Assembly: GCF_000259235.1 (NCBI RefSeq)
Contig: NC_017733.1
Location: 744,001-808,000 of the forward strand
Direction of reading: 5' to 3'
Length of the DNA stretch: 64,000 nucleotides
DNA from: Helicobacter pylori_CU
GTDB lineage: Bacteria; Campylobacterota; Campylobacteria; Campylobacterales; Helicobacteraceae
The notes under the pieces were generated by a model. It was not told the origin of the DNA. It saw only the letters and a list, made by a program, of their open reading frames with translations, and did not search any database. This document shows positions 27,023 through 36,015 of the stretch, piece after piece; positions within the stretch are counted from its first letter, which is position 1; each line of letters opens with the position of its first letter. Made by a program: the position numbers and the translations under genes.

Positions 27023-28798
27023 TCATTTCTTTTTTAACTTCCCATAGATTTTTTTAATTAGAGATAATATTTTAAACAACCTCTCTTGCTTGTTTGTCCT
27101 AAGGCTTCTTTTTAATACGCCATAACTTTGTGAAGGTTTTAAAATACAAGACAACAAAGAAACATCGTTGCAAAACAAGGGCAGAGCGTTTTTATGCGTC
27201 GCATCTGGAAGAAAATAAATTTGTTTAAATTGCTCTTGATCTTGAATGCTAGGATTGTCAATAAAGAAATTCACCCATTCTATCACATCATAAATGCCTA
27301 AAGAAATTTGACTTTCTTTAAAATATGAAGCATATCCAACAGCCCCTTCTACTATTTTTTCATAAGCTTTAGAGCGGTGTTTTTCACAAGATGAAACATC
27401 TTTTTGATAAATTGGAACGCCATTTTCTACATTTAAAATAGGGTATTCAGGGCTTGTTAGCAAAAACTCCATAAAATCCCAATTATGAAAATAAATGGAT
27501 TTAGGGTGTGAAAAAGGTAAGAAACTCGCGCAATCATAATTTAAAATTCTTAGGAGATCCACATAGCACCCAAAAACTTCTTTGTTTAAAGCTTTTTGGA
27601 TTAACCCTTGCGAAGAATAGCCTAAAGTAATCGTATCTACAATAGCGATATTTCCCTCTAAATTTGATGAATACAAGTATTTTCTGTAATTATCTAAACA
27701 TTTTAACGCTAAATGGCGGCAGTATTCAAAGTTACTATATATGTATATATATGCTTGTTGGTTGGTGGTGATTTGTTTCTTTTTAATTTCTTCTTCGCCT
27801 TCTAAAATACGCAAAATTTCCAAACTCTCGCCCTCTACGACTTCTAAAAATACCGCTTTTTTTAAAATTCTGGGAGCATAGACATAAGTAGTTTTATATG
27901 AATTTGGATATAAAATATTAAAAATTTTTTGCAATAAATAACCATCTCGTGCAACAAACACTAAAGTATCAATATTTCTTTTATGAATCTCTTTATAGAT
28001 AAACTGGCAATAAGCAACGGCTGCAATTCCTGCTTGCATCGCTCCCAAAAGAAACCAATAATCAAATTTTTCATGTTTTTGAATATAATTTTTATGAAAA
28101 ACGCATAAAGATCCTAAAATGAAGCTTTGTGCAACACTGGTTGGACTAAATGTTTTGTATTTAGGAAAAATTTCTTCAAATTGCTTCAATACGCTTTTTC
28201 TAAATAGCGTTGCTATACCTAAACCTTTAGGCATAGCGTCATCTGCCCAAGAATTATCACCAATATGCAACATTTGTGTGTGAGTAATATTTTCTTGTTT
28301 TAAAACATGTTTAAACAAATCCTTTGAATGTTTAGTAAGCATTATATGGCTACTAAGATAGAAATTTGTATAACCATCAAAACCCTTAGAAATTAAAATA
28401 TCTTCAAGGACTTCTAAAGGTAAATACATATCTGATACAATAATCACTCTTTTATTGTTCTCTTTAGCGAAACGATAGAGTTCTAACATCTCTAAGTTTG
28501 GAATAAGCACCTCTTTTTCAGTGGCAATTTCTACTCCCTTATATGAATGAAACTCTTTTGGGATTTGATGATAAATTTCATCTAGAGTAATGTCTTGTCT
28601 TTTACTGATTTCTCTAGATTGCATTTCTGCCAGGATCCTTGCTTGATGAAAACCTTTAATATTGTATTTAGTCTCAATATACAAGAACAAATCTGTGGGT
28701 TTAATGAAAGGTCTTAGAAGAAGGGTATCAAAAATATCAAAAGAAATCACATCATATTTTAAAATCTCACTTTTTGCCCCATCCAAAAATTTGCACAT
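27023..28798 (-). CDS. HAD-superfamily hydrolase fused to a large unknown domain (accessory gene)
   Basis: The protein has 591 residues. The N-terminal part (about 15-220) is a HAD phosphatase-like domain: motif I SFDIFDTLLLRP with the two catalytic aspartates, motif II VIIVSDMYLP, the lysine in TKHSKDLFKHVL, and motif IV HIGDNSWADDAMP. It resembles HAD domains fused to glycan-synthesis enzymes. The C-terminal 370 residues (WFLLGAMQAGIAAVAYCQFI..., LVFVARDGYLLQKIFNILYP) have no motif I can name. Such two-part proteins occur in surface-polysaccharide and capsule loci, so a role in glycan modification is inference. In 26695, as I recall, this slot between oorC and dsbI holds type III restriction-modification genes. 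The base composition looks more AT-rich than that of its neighbours. Confidence 0.75.
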   Translation of the reverse strand: MCKFLDGAKSEILKYDVISFDIFDTLLLRPFIKPTDLFLYIETKYNIKGFHQARILAEMQSREISKRQDITLDEIYHQIPKEFHSYKGVEIATEKEVLIPNLEMLELYRFAKENNKRVIIVSDMYLPLEVLEDILISKGFDGYTNFYLSSHIMLTKHSKDLFKHVLKQENITHTQMLHIGDNSWADDAMPKGLGIATLFRKSVLKQFEEIFPKYKTFSPTSVAQSFILGSLCVFHKNYIQKHEKFDYWFLLGAMQAGIAAVAYCQFIYKEIHKRNIDTLVFVARDGYLLQKIFNILYPNSYKTTYVYAPRILKKAVFLEVVEGESLEILRILEGEEEIKKKQITTNQQAYIYIYSNFEYCRHLALKCLDNYRKYLYSSNLEGNIAIVDTITLGYSSQGLIQKALNKEVFGCYVDLLRILNYDCASFLPFSHPKSIYFHNWDFMEFLLTSPEYPILNVENGVPIYQKDVSSCEKHRSKAYEKIVEGAVGYASYFKESQISLGIYDVIEWVNFFIDNPSIQDQEQFKQIYFLPDATHKNALPLFCNDVSLLSCILKPSQSYGVLKRSLRTNKQERLFKILSLIKKIYGKLKKK

Positions 28799-28804
28799 AC
28801 AAGA

Positions 28805-28847
28805 ATCCTTTGTAAAATTTGAGCATTATATCATTTTTTTTTTTTTT
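28805..28847 (-). promoter_or_regulatory. Promoter with A14 homopolymer adjoining the -10 box of the HAD gene
   Basis: On the minus strand a run of 14 A (28847-28834) is followed by TG and a perfect TATAAT (28830-28825). AAGGAT (28810-28805) lies 6 nt before the ATG. The run falls exactly in the -35/-10 spacer, so slippage would change promoter spacing. Confidence 0.65.
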
Positions 28848-28910
28848 CAAAAATACAAAAAAAGGGGAAAAAGCTATAGCTAAAGAAAAATAAGATAAGG
28901 AGTTACCCCC

Positions 28911-29465
28911 TTATTTTTTCAAAGCTTCTAAAGCATGTTTTTTGCCAATTTCAAAGGCTTTTTTGTTCGTTTCAGCGACTTTTGCAGGGACTTTTTTAAG
29001 CATGGTGTCTAGCACGATATTTTCTTCTACGCATTTAGTAAGCTCCACGGTAATCGCTAACGCCACCACAGATTGCGTGATAATGTTACCCACTTCATCT
29101 TTAGCGATACTAATGATAGGGATTTTATAAAGCTGATACTTTTCTTCATCTTCTTTAGTGGGGGTTACCAGATTAGGATCAATGACAACGATACCGCCTT
29201 TTTTAATATCGCTTTTAAACTGGTTGTAGCTGATTTGAGCGACTGAAAGCATGAAATCAATCTCACCCTCTTTAGCATAAGGGAAAATAATTTCATCTTT
29301 ATCTAGCAAAATATCCACCTTAGTGGGCCCTCCACGCACTTGCGAAGTGTAAGTGGAAGTCTTAGTGCCATAGCCCCCACTCACAATCTTAGCCTCAGCT
29401 AAAATCTCCCCCGCTAACAACACGCCTTGCCCTCCAACGCCTGTAAATCGTAACTGCGCTTCCAT
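28911..29465 (-). CDS. oorC: 2-oxoglutarate:acceptor oxidoreductase, gamma subunit
   Basis: The protein has 184 residues. The family N-terminus LRFTGVGGQGVLLAGEILAE carries the Gly-rich loop, followed by TSTYTSQVRGGPTKVDILL, typical of POR/OOR gamma subunits. It belongs to the four-subunit OorDABC complex that converts 2-oxoglutarate to succinyl-CoA with a flavodoxin- or ferredoxin-type acceptor, replacing the dehydrogenase complex in this microaerophile. Its ATG shares one base with the oorB stop codon, so translation is coupled. Confidence 0.97.
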   Translation of the reverse strand: MEAQLRFTGVGGQGVLLAGEILAEAKIVSGGYGTKTSTYTSQVRGGPTKVDILLDKDEIIFPYAKEGEIDFMLSVAQISYNQFKSDIKKGGIVVIDPNLVTPTKEDEEKYQLYKIPIISIAKDEVGNIITQSVVALAITVELTKCVEENIVLDTMLKKVPAKVAETNKKAFEIGKKHALEALKK

Positions 29466-30286
29466 TATTGTTTTCCTTGTGCTTTTTCAATGATTTCTTG
29501 ATACGCTTCGCAATATTCTTTCCTGTCCGTGTCATGCTTTAAAACGCCTGTAGGGAATTTATCCACCCTTTCTTCAGGGCTCATGGCTTCAAATTGGCGT
29601 TTGCTCACTAATCGGCTTTCCATCCATTTCAGCATTTGAGACGCTTCGCCCATTTTATTCTTGCGCCCTAAATTGATATGGCAATTGCTATGGACATCAA
29701 AGAAGCTAAAGCCCTTGTGCGTGAAACCTTCTTTAAGCACTTTTTCTAATTTTTGAGGGTCTAAAACGCTCTCTCTAGCCACAAAACTCGCCCCTGCAGC
29801 GGTGGTTAAAGCGCATGGGTCAAATTGGTTGTCAATATTCCCCCATTGAGCCGTAACCGTCCACATGCCATTAGGTGTGGTGGGCGAAGTTTGGGAGTTA
29901 GTCAAACCATAAATGAAATTATTCACTAAAATAAAATTCAAATCAATGTTTCTTCTGCATGCATGCATGGTGTGATTGCCTCCAATCGCAAAGCCATCGC
30001 CATCGCCAGAAACCACGATCACATGCTTACTAGGGTTAGCCATTTTAATCCCTGTCGCATACGCTACAGCCCTGCCATGCGTGGTGTGAACGGTGTTGCA
30101 ATTCACATACGAACTCATGCGCCCGCTGCAACCAATCCCGCTCACCAAGCACACATCATCCATTTTCCAACCTAAAGCGTCAATCGTGCGGATAATGGAT
30201 TTTAAAATCACGCCATCGCCACAGCCCCAACACCACAAAGTGGGTATTTTATCCACACGCAAATATTCATCATAATTAAACGCCAT
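29465..30286 (-). CDS. oorB: 2-oxoglutarate:acceptor oxidoreductase, beta subunit
   Basis: The protein has 273 residues. It is the thiamine-diphosphate subunit: LWCWGCGDG near the N-terminus, SGIGCSGRMSSYVNCNTVHT, and the TPP/Mg motif VVSGDGDGFAIGGNH followed by LNFILVNNFIYGLTNSQTSP. It binds TPP and carries out decarboxylation with OorA. It starts 1 nt after the oorA stop codon and overlaps oorC by one base. The C-terminus is regular, with no truncation seen. Confidence 0.98.
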   Translation of the reverse strand: MAFNYDEYLRVDKIPTLWCWGCGDGVILKSIIRTIDALGWKMDDVCLVSGIGCSGRMSSYVNCNTVHTTHGRAVAYATGIKMANPSKHVIVVSGDGDGFAIGGNHTMHACRRNIDLNFILVNNFIYGLTNSQTSPTTPNGMWTVTAQWGNIDNQFDPCALTTAAGASFVARESVLDPQKLEKVLKEGFTHKGFSFFDVHSNCHINLGRKNKMGEASQMLKWMESRLVSKRQFEAMSPEERVDKFPTGVLKHDTDRKEYCEAYQEIIEKAQGKQ

Positions 30287-30287
30287 T

Positions 30288-31415
30288 TTAAAGCTCCTTC
30301 AACTTTGCGATGATTTGTTTAGGCGAAATCGTGCGCCCATTGGCTTGCCCAAAGAAATGCACCTTTCTTTGCATAGCCCTTTCAATTTCTTCTAAATACT
30401 GCCCCTTATTCAATTCAATCACAAGGATTTTTTCGTATTTATCCCCTATTTCTTTCAAGCGTTTAGCCGGGCTTGGCCATAAGGTTTTAGGCCTGAAAAA
30501 GCCGACTTTTTGCTTGCTTTCTTTATTGTAATCTTTCAAGGCTTCTTTAACCGCTAGAGAAACCGAACCATAAGCGATAACAACGACTTCAGCACCCTCT
30601 AGATCCATTTCCTCATTTTCATTGATAATGTCTTGCTTGGATTCAATCTTATGGAATAATCTGTCAATCAAATCCCCTCCGATTTTGGCGTCTTCAGTGG
30701 GAAAGCCAATAGGCCCATGGTGCAAGCCTGAAACATGGTAGCGATAGCCTTTGAAGAAAGGGTTTAAAACGGCCGGTTCATCTTGTGCGACCCCATAAGG
30801 TTTGTAGTCTTTTTTATCGCCCACAAATTCCTTACGATTAATGGTCATCTTTTGCACTTCTTCTAAATCCGGGATTTGCACTTTGCCATACATATGTCCC
30901 ACGGTTTCATCCATGAGCAAGAATACAGGAGTCATGAGCATTTCAGCCAAATTGAACGCGCGAACGGTCTCTGTGTAAGCTTCTTCCAAATTCGCAGGAG
31001 CGAGCGCAACGGCTTTAAAATCCCCATGTATGGGGTGTCTTAAGAAATTCACATCGCCTTGAGCCACACGAGTAGGCATTCCGGTTGATGGGCCTGAACG
31101 CATCACATCAGCGATCACTAAAGGGATTTCCGCCATGAAAGAATAACCGATTTGCTCCACTTTCAATGAAATACCAGGCCCAGAGCTTGCTGTCATAGAC
31201 TTCGTCCCGCTCATGCTCGCTCCTAAAGACACGCTAATCCCGCTGATCTCATCTTCCATTTGGATAAAATGGCCGCCGCATTTGGGTAAAGCCACGCTCA
31301 TCGCATGCATAATATCCGAGCTTGGCGTGATAGGATAACCTCCAAAAAACCGACACCCCACTTCAATCGCCGCTTTAGCGACTAATTCATTCCCATCAGA
31401 AATAATCTCACGCAT
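30288..31415 (-). CDS. oorA: 2-oxoglutarate:acceptor oxidoreductase, alpha subunit
   Basis: The protein has 375 residues. The N-terminal pyrimidine-binding domain of the POR family begins at DGNELVAKAAIEVGCRFFGG with YPITPSSDIMHAM, then MSGTKSMTASSGPGISLKVE. The middle VMRSGPSTGMPTRVAQGDV and the C-terminal AYGSVSLAVKEAL and ELNKGQYLEEIERAM are typical of single-subunit alpha chains. It supplies half of the TPP site with OorB. Its start overlaps the oorD stop by one base, matching the tight D-A-B-C operon order. Confidence 0.98.
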   Translation of the reverse strand: MREIISDGNELVAKAAIEVGCRFFGGYPITPSSDIMHAMSVALPKCGGHFIQMEDEISGISVSLGASMSGTKSMTASSGPGISLKVEQIGYSFMAEIPLVIADVMRSGPSTGMPTRVAQGDVNFLRHPIHGDFKAVALAPANLEEAYTETVRAFNLAEMLMTPVFLLMDETVGHMYGKVQIPDLEEVQKMTINRKEFVGDKKDYKPYGVAQDEPAVLNPFFKGYRYHVSGLHHGPIGFPTEDAKIGGDLIDRLFHKIESKQDIINENEEMDLEGAEVVVIAYGSVSLAVKEALKDYNKESKQKVGFFRPKTLWPSPAKRLKEIGDKYEKILVIELNKGQYLEEIERAMQRKVHFFGQANGRTISPKQIIAKLKEL

Positions 31416-31756
31416 TATTTGCCTCTCCCTTCTAAAATAGTCTCTTCTAAGAGCATGTATTTATTGGCCTTAACCTTTTCGCTTCTTTCTTGGGCTTCTT
31501 TAGAAACTTTAGCGAATTTGAAATCCTTCCTGTCAGCCACATAAATCGCAAAATCCGGGCAGTGCAACTCGCATTGCACGCAACCGATACAACTCTCTGG
31601 ATAAGCTACTTTGGCCACTTTTCCAAGCACCCTTTCTTTTTCGATCCCCATGCCAAGAACCCCAGCAGGGCATACCGATACGCAAATATCACAACCCTTA
31701 CACCTGTCTTCATTCACCCAAACGGCAACCCCATCTGGAGCGCTCATTTTAGCCAT
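31415..31756 (-). CDS. oorD: 2-oxoglutarate:acceptor oxidoreductase, delta (ferredoxin) subunit
   Basis: The protein has 113 residues with two [4Fe-4S] motifs: CKGCDICVSVCPAGVLG and CIGCVQCELHCPDFAIY. It carries electrons from the TPP centre to the external acceptor. It is the first gene of oorDABC. The ATG at 31756 follows a clear AAGGAG site, and an extended -10 promoter is visible 59 nt upstream. Confidence 0.97.
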   Translation of the reverse strand: MAKMSAPDGVAVWVNEDRCKGCDICVSVCPAGVLGMGIEKERVLGKVAKVAYPESCIGCVQCELHCPDFAIYVADRKDFKFAKVSKEAQERSEKVKANKYMLLEETILEGRGK

Positions 31757-31814
31757 TCATTCTCCTTTGTGCTAAAAGCTGTTCTAAAGCCCTAGCAATC
31801 AAAATTTGCCTAAA

Positions 31815-31820
31815 ATTGTA
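31815..31820 (-). promoter_or_regulatory. Extended -10 promoter of oorDABC
   Basis: The minus strand reads TTGCTACAAT, an extended -10 (TACAAT) about 59 nt before the oorD ATG. The ribosome site AAGGAG lies at 31762-31767. Confidence 0.6.
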
Positions 31821-31939
31821 GCAAGCCTTTTTTAATAAAATCTAAAATGCTTTAATAGTAAGAACTTAAAATTAAAATGAGAAAATACTAAACACTTTTT
31901 ACTCAATTTAAAAGAAAAAACGCCCCATTAACCCTAATT

Positions 31940-32929
31940 TTAAAAATGATTATTAGAAAGATTAATGTTTTTTAAATGCTCCTTATAAGTCGCGCTGAAA
32001 GCATGTTTTTTATCCGGCATTTTCACAAAATACAAAAAGTTAGTTTCTTTAGGGAATACCACCGCCCTAATCGCTTCTAGGCTCACGCTCCCTACAGGAT
32101 TTTTAGGCAAGCCCTTAAATTTATAGGTATTGTAGGGGGTGTTATCGGTCTTAATGCGTGCTTTGGTTACTTTAGCGTGTGAAAATTCCTGATAATTCAA
32201 AGCCCCATCCATTTGCAAAGGCATGCCTTTTTTCAAGCGGTTAAAAATCACGCTCGCAATCAAGGGCATTTCTTCAACATTAGCGGCTTCTTTTTGCACA
32301 ATAGAAGCGAGAATGATTTTTTCAAACCACTCTTCTTTATGGTAGTATCCAAGCCATTGTTTGCTTAAGGATTCGTGTTTTTTCATGGATTGACTGATCA
32401 AAGTTTGCATGATTTTAAAAGCGTCCTCCCCTAAAGGCAAATGATAAGTGTCTGGTAATATCACCCCATCTTCTATCACAGAGCCGTTTAATCGTGGCGC
32501 AATGCTTTCATAAGCTTCATTGAGATCGCTTGTTTCTAGTTGGTAAGTCTCGCTCAAAATTTGCGTGAAAAAATAGCGGGTTTCTCCAGGGATTAGAGTC
32601 GCGCTTTTTTGCGCCGCTTTTGCTTTAATCAAACGGACTAAAAAATCCCCCTTCCTTAAAGCCCCATCGCCCATATCAATATAACCTTTTTTAGGCATGC
32701 CCATTAAGCGTAAAAAAAGCAAATCCAAAGCGTTAATATCCACGCCCTGATCTTTTAAAGAAAAAAACACTTTTTTGAGCGAACCTTGCGGGACAACCAC
32801 CACTTTGTTAGGATAAATTGGTATACTTAAATAAAAAAGAATACTAATGAATAAAAGAAAACATGTATCCAAGAAAGTATTTAATGTCATTATCTTGTTT
32901 GTGGCAGTATTCACTCTTTTAGTCGTCAT
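31940..32929 (-). CDS. mltG: Endolytic murein transglycosylase MltG (YceG family)
   Basis: The protein has 329 residues from the ATG at 32929, chosen because AAAGGG lies 8 nt upstream; a second in-frame ATG at 32890 lacks such a site. One membrane helix at about 18-37 (FLDTCFLLFISILFYLSIPI) is followed by the YceG domain: LIPGETRYFFTQILSE, EDGVILPDTYHLPLGE, ILASIVQKEAANVEEMPLIA with the catalytic Glu, LQMDGALNY, and YNTYKFKGLPKNPVGSVSLE. It cleaves nascent glycan strands and sets their length. Older annotations call it PabC/aminodeoxychorismate lyase. Its 5' end overlaps the divergent AsmA-like gene by 83 nt. Confidence 0.93.
   Translation of the reverse strand: MTTKRVNTATNKIMTLNTFLDTCFLLFISILFYLSIPIYPNKVVVVPQGSLKKVFFSLKDQGVDINALDLLFLRLMGMPKKGYIDMGDGALRKGDFLVRLIKAKAAQKSATLIPGETRYFFTQILSETYQLETSDLNEAYESIAPRLNGSVIEDGVILPDTYHLPLGEDAFKIMQTLISQSMKKHESLSKQWLGYYHKEEWFEKIILASIVQKEAANVEEMPLIASVIFNRLKKGMPLQMDGALNYQEFSHAKVTKARIKTDNTPYNTYKFKGLPKNPVGSVSLEAIRAVVFPKETNFLYFVKMPDKKHAFSATYKEHLKNINLSNNHF
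32822..32827 (+). promoter_or_regulatory. Extended -10 box of the AsmA-like gene, inside mltG
   Basis: TGGTATACT lies about 20 nt before the ATG at 32847 and within the mltG coding sequence. It implies a very short leader of about 13 nt. Confidence 0.5.
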
Positions 32930-35786
32930 TCACAAAACCCTTTCAAACGGCATTCACATACAAAATTTAAAAATTGGAAAGCTTGGCATTTCTGAATTAT
33001 ACTTAAAACTTAATAACAAGCTTTCTTTAGAAATTGAACGCATTGATCTCTCTTCTTTCTTCCATCAAAAACCCACTAAAAAGCATTTAGAAGTTTCTGA
33101 TTTGATTAAAAATATCCGTTATGGCATTTGGGCGGTGTCTTATTTTGAAAAACTTAAAGTCAAAGAAATCATTTTAGACGATAAAAATAAAGCCAATATC
33201 TTTTTTGATGGGAATAAATACGAGTTAGAATTTCCGGGAGTCAAAGGGGAATTTTCCCTAGAAGATGATAAAAATATCAAGCTTAAAATCATCAATCTGC
33301 TTTTTAAAGACATTAAAGTCCAAGTGGATGGCAACGCCCACTATTCACCTAAAGCTAGGAAAATGGCGTTCAATTTGATTGTCAAGCCCTTAGTTGAACC
33401 CAGCGCTGCAATTTATTTGCAAGGGCTAACCGATTTAAAAACCATAGAATTAAAAATTAACACTTCTGTAATGAAAAGCCTAGCGTTTTTAAAGCCTCTT
33501 TTCCAACGCCAATCGCAAAAAAATTTAAAAACATGGATTTTTGACAAGATCCAATTTGCTAGCTTTAAGATTGATAACGCTTTAATCAAAGCTAATTTCA
33601 CTCCCAGCGAGTTTGTCCCATCGCTTTTGGAAAATTCTGTAGTTAAAGCCACTTTGATGAAACCTTCAGTCGTTTTTAATGATGGCTTATCGCCCATTAA
33701 AATGGATAAAACCGAATTGATCTTCAAAAACAAACAGCTTCTCATACAGCCTCAAAAAATCACTTATGAAACCATGGAATTAACCGGCTCTTACGCCACT
33801 TTTTCCAATTTGTTAGAAGCCCCCAAGTTGGAGATTTTTTTAAAAACGACCCCTAATTATTATGGCGATAGCATTAAGGATTTATTGAGTGCTTATAAAG
33901 TCGTTTTACCTTTGGATAAAATCAGCATGCCATCTAGTGCAGATTTGAAACTCACCTTACAATTCTTGAAAAACACCGCCCCCTTATTTAGCGTTCAAGG
34001 CAGCGTTAATTTGCAAGAAGGCACTCTCTCGCTCTATAATATCCCCCTTTATACGCAAAACGCTAGCGTGAGCCTAGATATTACCCAAGAATACCAATAC
34101 ATCTACATAGAAACTACCCACACCCGCTATGAAAACATGCTGGATTTAGACGCTAAAATCGCTTTAGATTTGAATAAAAAAACCCTTTCTTTGGATTCTT
34201 TAGTCCATAAAATACGATTCAACACTAATAATAGTGTCAACATGCGTTCTTATGGCTTGAACAACGACCCAGATAACCCACAGCCTACTAAATTTTCTTT
34301 AGATTTAAAAAGCTTGCATTCTATTATTCAAGAAGGTGAAAACTCAGAGGTGTTTAGAAGAAAAATCATAGACACCATTAAAGCCCAAAGTGAAGACAAA
34401 TTCACTAAAGATGTTTTCTACGCTACAGGAGACACTCTCAAAAACCTTTCTTTGAATTTTGATTTTTCTAACCCCAACCACATGCAATGGAGCGTGCCGC
34501 AACTCTTATTAGAGGGCGAATTTAAAGATAACGCCTATGTTTTTAGGATCAAAGATTTGAAAAAAATCAAGCCCTATTCCCCTATTATGAAGTATTTCGC
34601 CTTAGAAGATGGCTCTTTAGAAGTTTCTACGAGCGATTTTATCAATATTGATTTTTTTGCTAAGGATTTAAAAATCACTTTACCCATTTATCATAGCAAC
34701 GGCAGGCAATTTGATTCCCTCTCTTTATTTGGTTCTATCAATAAAGATGAAATTTCTGTCTATACTCCAAGCAAAAGCATATCCATAAAAGTTAAGGGGG
34801 ATCAAAAGGATATTACCCTTAATAACATTGATTTGAGTGTTGATGATTTCTTGGATAGTAAAATGCCAGCTATTGCGGAATTATTCTCCAAAGAACGAAA
34901 AGAAAAGCCTAGCTCTAAAGAAATCCAAGATGAAGATGTTTTCATTAGCGCCAAACAACGCTATGAAAAAGCCCACAAAATTATCCCTATCTCTACACGC
35001 ATCCATGCTAAAGATGTCGTGCTGATCTATAAAAAAATGCCTTTTCCTTTAGAAAATCTTGATATTGTCGCTCAAGACGATAGGGTGAAAATTGATGGCA
35101 ATTATAAAAACGCCATGATCATGGCGGATTTAGTGCATGGGGCTTTGTATCTTAAGGCTCATAATTTTAGCGGGGATTATATCAATACCATCCTCCAAAA
35201 AGATTTCGTAGAAGGGGGCTTATTCACGCTTATTGGGGCTCTTGAAGATCAGGTTTTCAATGGCGAATTGAAATTCCAAAACACAAGCTTAAAGAATTTC
35301 GCCCTCATGCAAAACATGATCAATCTCATCAACACCATTCCCTCCCTCATTGTCTTTAAGAACCCTCATTTAGGGGCTAATGGCTATCAGATCAAAACCG
35401 GCTCCGTTGTTTTTGGGATCACTAAAGAATATTTAGGGTTAGAAAAAATTGATCTTATTGGCAAAACGCTTGACATTGCTGGCAATGGGATCATTGAATT
35501 GGACAAAAACAAATTAGATTTGAATTTAGAAGTTTCCACTATCAAGGCTTTGAGTAATGTTTTAAATAAAATCCCTATCGTGGGCTATCTCATTTTAGGG
35601 AAAGAAGGTAAGGTAACCACTAATGTGAATGTCAAAGGCACGCTGGATAACCCTAAAACCAAAGTGACTTTAGCATCAGATATTATCCAAGCGCCTTTTA
35701 AAATCTTGCGCCGTATTTTCACGCCTATTGACATCATCGTGGATGAAGTCAAAAAAAATATTGAATCAAAAAGGAAATTAAAATGA
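32847..35786 (+). CDS. Large AsmA/YhdP-like envelope protein (HP0586-like)
   Basis: The protein has 979 residues. A basic start (MNKRKHVSKK) leads into one membrane anchor (VFNVIILFVAVFTLLVVI), then about 900 residues of repetitive beta-strand sequence typical of AsmA/TamB bridge-like proteins. The C-terminal part is the most AsmA-like: IELDKNKLDLNLEVSTIKAL, IPIVGYLILGKEGKVTTNVN, and VKGTLDNPKTKVT. Family members span the periplasm and help move phospholipid to the outer membrane. That role here is inference from fold. Its stop overlaps the start of the FeoA-like gene (ATGA). Its 5' end lies inside mltG on the other strand. Confidence 0.8.
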   Translation: MNKRKHVSKKVFNVIILFVAVFTLLVVIHKTLSNGIHIQNLKIGKLGISELYLKLNNKLSLEIERIDLSSFFHQKPTKKHLEVSDLIKNIRYGIWAVSYFEKLKVKEIILDDKNKANIFFDGNKYELEFPGVKGEFSLEDDKNIKLKIINLLFKDIKVQVDGNAHYSPKARKMAFNLIVKPLVEPSAAIYLQGLTDLKTIELKINTSVMKSLAFLKPLFQRQSQKNLKTWIFDKIQFASFKIDNALIKANFTPSEFVPSLLENSVVKATLMKPSVVFNDGLSPIKMDKTELIFKNKQLLIQPQKITYETMELTGSYATFSNLLEAPKLEIFLKTTPNYYGDSIKDLLSAYKVVLPLDKISMPSSADLKLTLQFLKNTAPLFSVQGSVNLQEGTLSLYNIPLYTQNASVSLDITQEYQYIYIETTHTRYENMLDLDAKIALDLNKKTLSLDSLVHKIRFNTNNSVNMRSYGLNNDPDNPQPTKFSLDLKSLHSIIQEGENSEVFRRKIIDTIKAQSEDKFTKDVFYATGDTLKNLSLNFDFSNPNHMQWSVPQLLLEGEFKDNAYVFRIKDLKKIKPYSPIMKYFALEDGSLEVSTSDFINIDFFAKDLKITLPIYHSNGRQFDSLSLFGSINKDEISVYTPSKSISIKVKGDQKDITLNNIDLSVDDFLDSKMPAIAELFSKERKEKPSSKEIQDEDVFISAKQRYEKAHKIIPISTRIHAKDVVLIYKKMPFPLENLDIVAQDDRVKIDGNYKNAMIMADLVHGALYLKAHNFSGDYINTILQKDFVEGGLFTLIGALEDQVFNGELKFQNTSLKNFALMQNMINLINTIPSLIVFKNPHLGANGYQIKTGSVVFGITKEYLGLEKIDLIGKTLDIAGNGIIELDKNKLDLNLEVSTIKALSNVLNKIPIVGYLILGKEGKVTTNVNVKGTLDNPKTKVTLASDIIQAPFKILRRIFTPIDIIVDEVKKNIESKRKLK

Positions 35787-36013
35787 CGCTCAATGAAGCC
35801 ATTAAAGACAAAGTTTATGAAATCGTAGAAATCGCTAACTGCGATGAAACCCTTAAAAAACGCTTCCTCTCTTTTGGTATCCATGAAGGGGTTCAATGCA
35901 TTCTTTTGCATTATTCCATGAAAAAAGCCACGCTTTCGGTTAAAATCAACCGCATTCAAGTGGCTTTAAGATCCCATGAAGCGCAATACCTTGTCATCAA
36001 AGAAAGCGTGTGA
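35783..36013 (+). CDS. FeoA-domain small protein
   Basis: The protein has 76 residues and resembles the SH3-like FeoA domain: KKRFLSFGIHEGVQCILLHY corresponds to the 'L..lGl.pG..v.v' core, followed by LSVKINRIQVALRSHEA. FeoA proteins assist the ferrous iron transporter FeoB. No feoB is nearby, so this is an orphan FeoA-like protein. Its ATG overlaps the stop of the AsmA-like gene, and nth starts 2 nt after its stop, so it is translated inside an operon. Confidence 0.75.
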   Translation: MTLNEAIKDKVYEIVEIANCDETLKKRFLSFGIHEGVQCILLHYSMKKATLSVKINRIQVALRSHEAQYLVIKESV

Positions 36014-36015
36014 AA

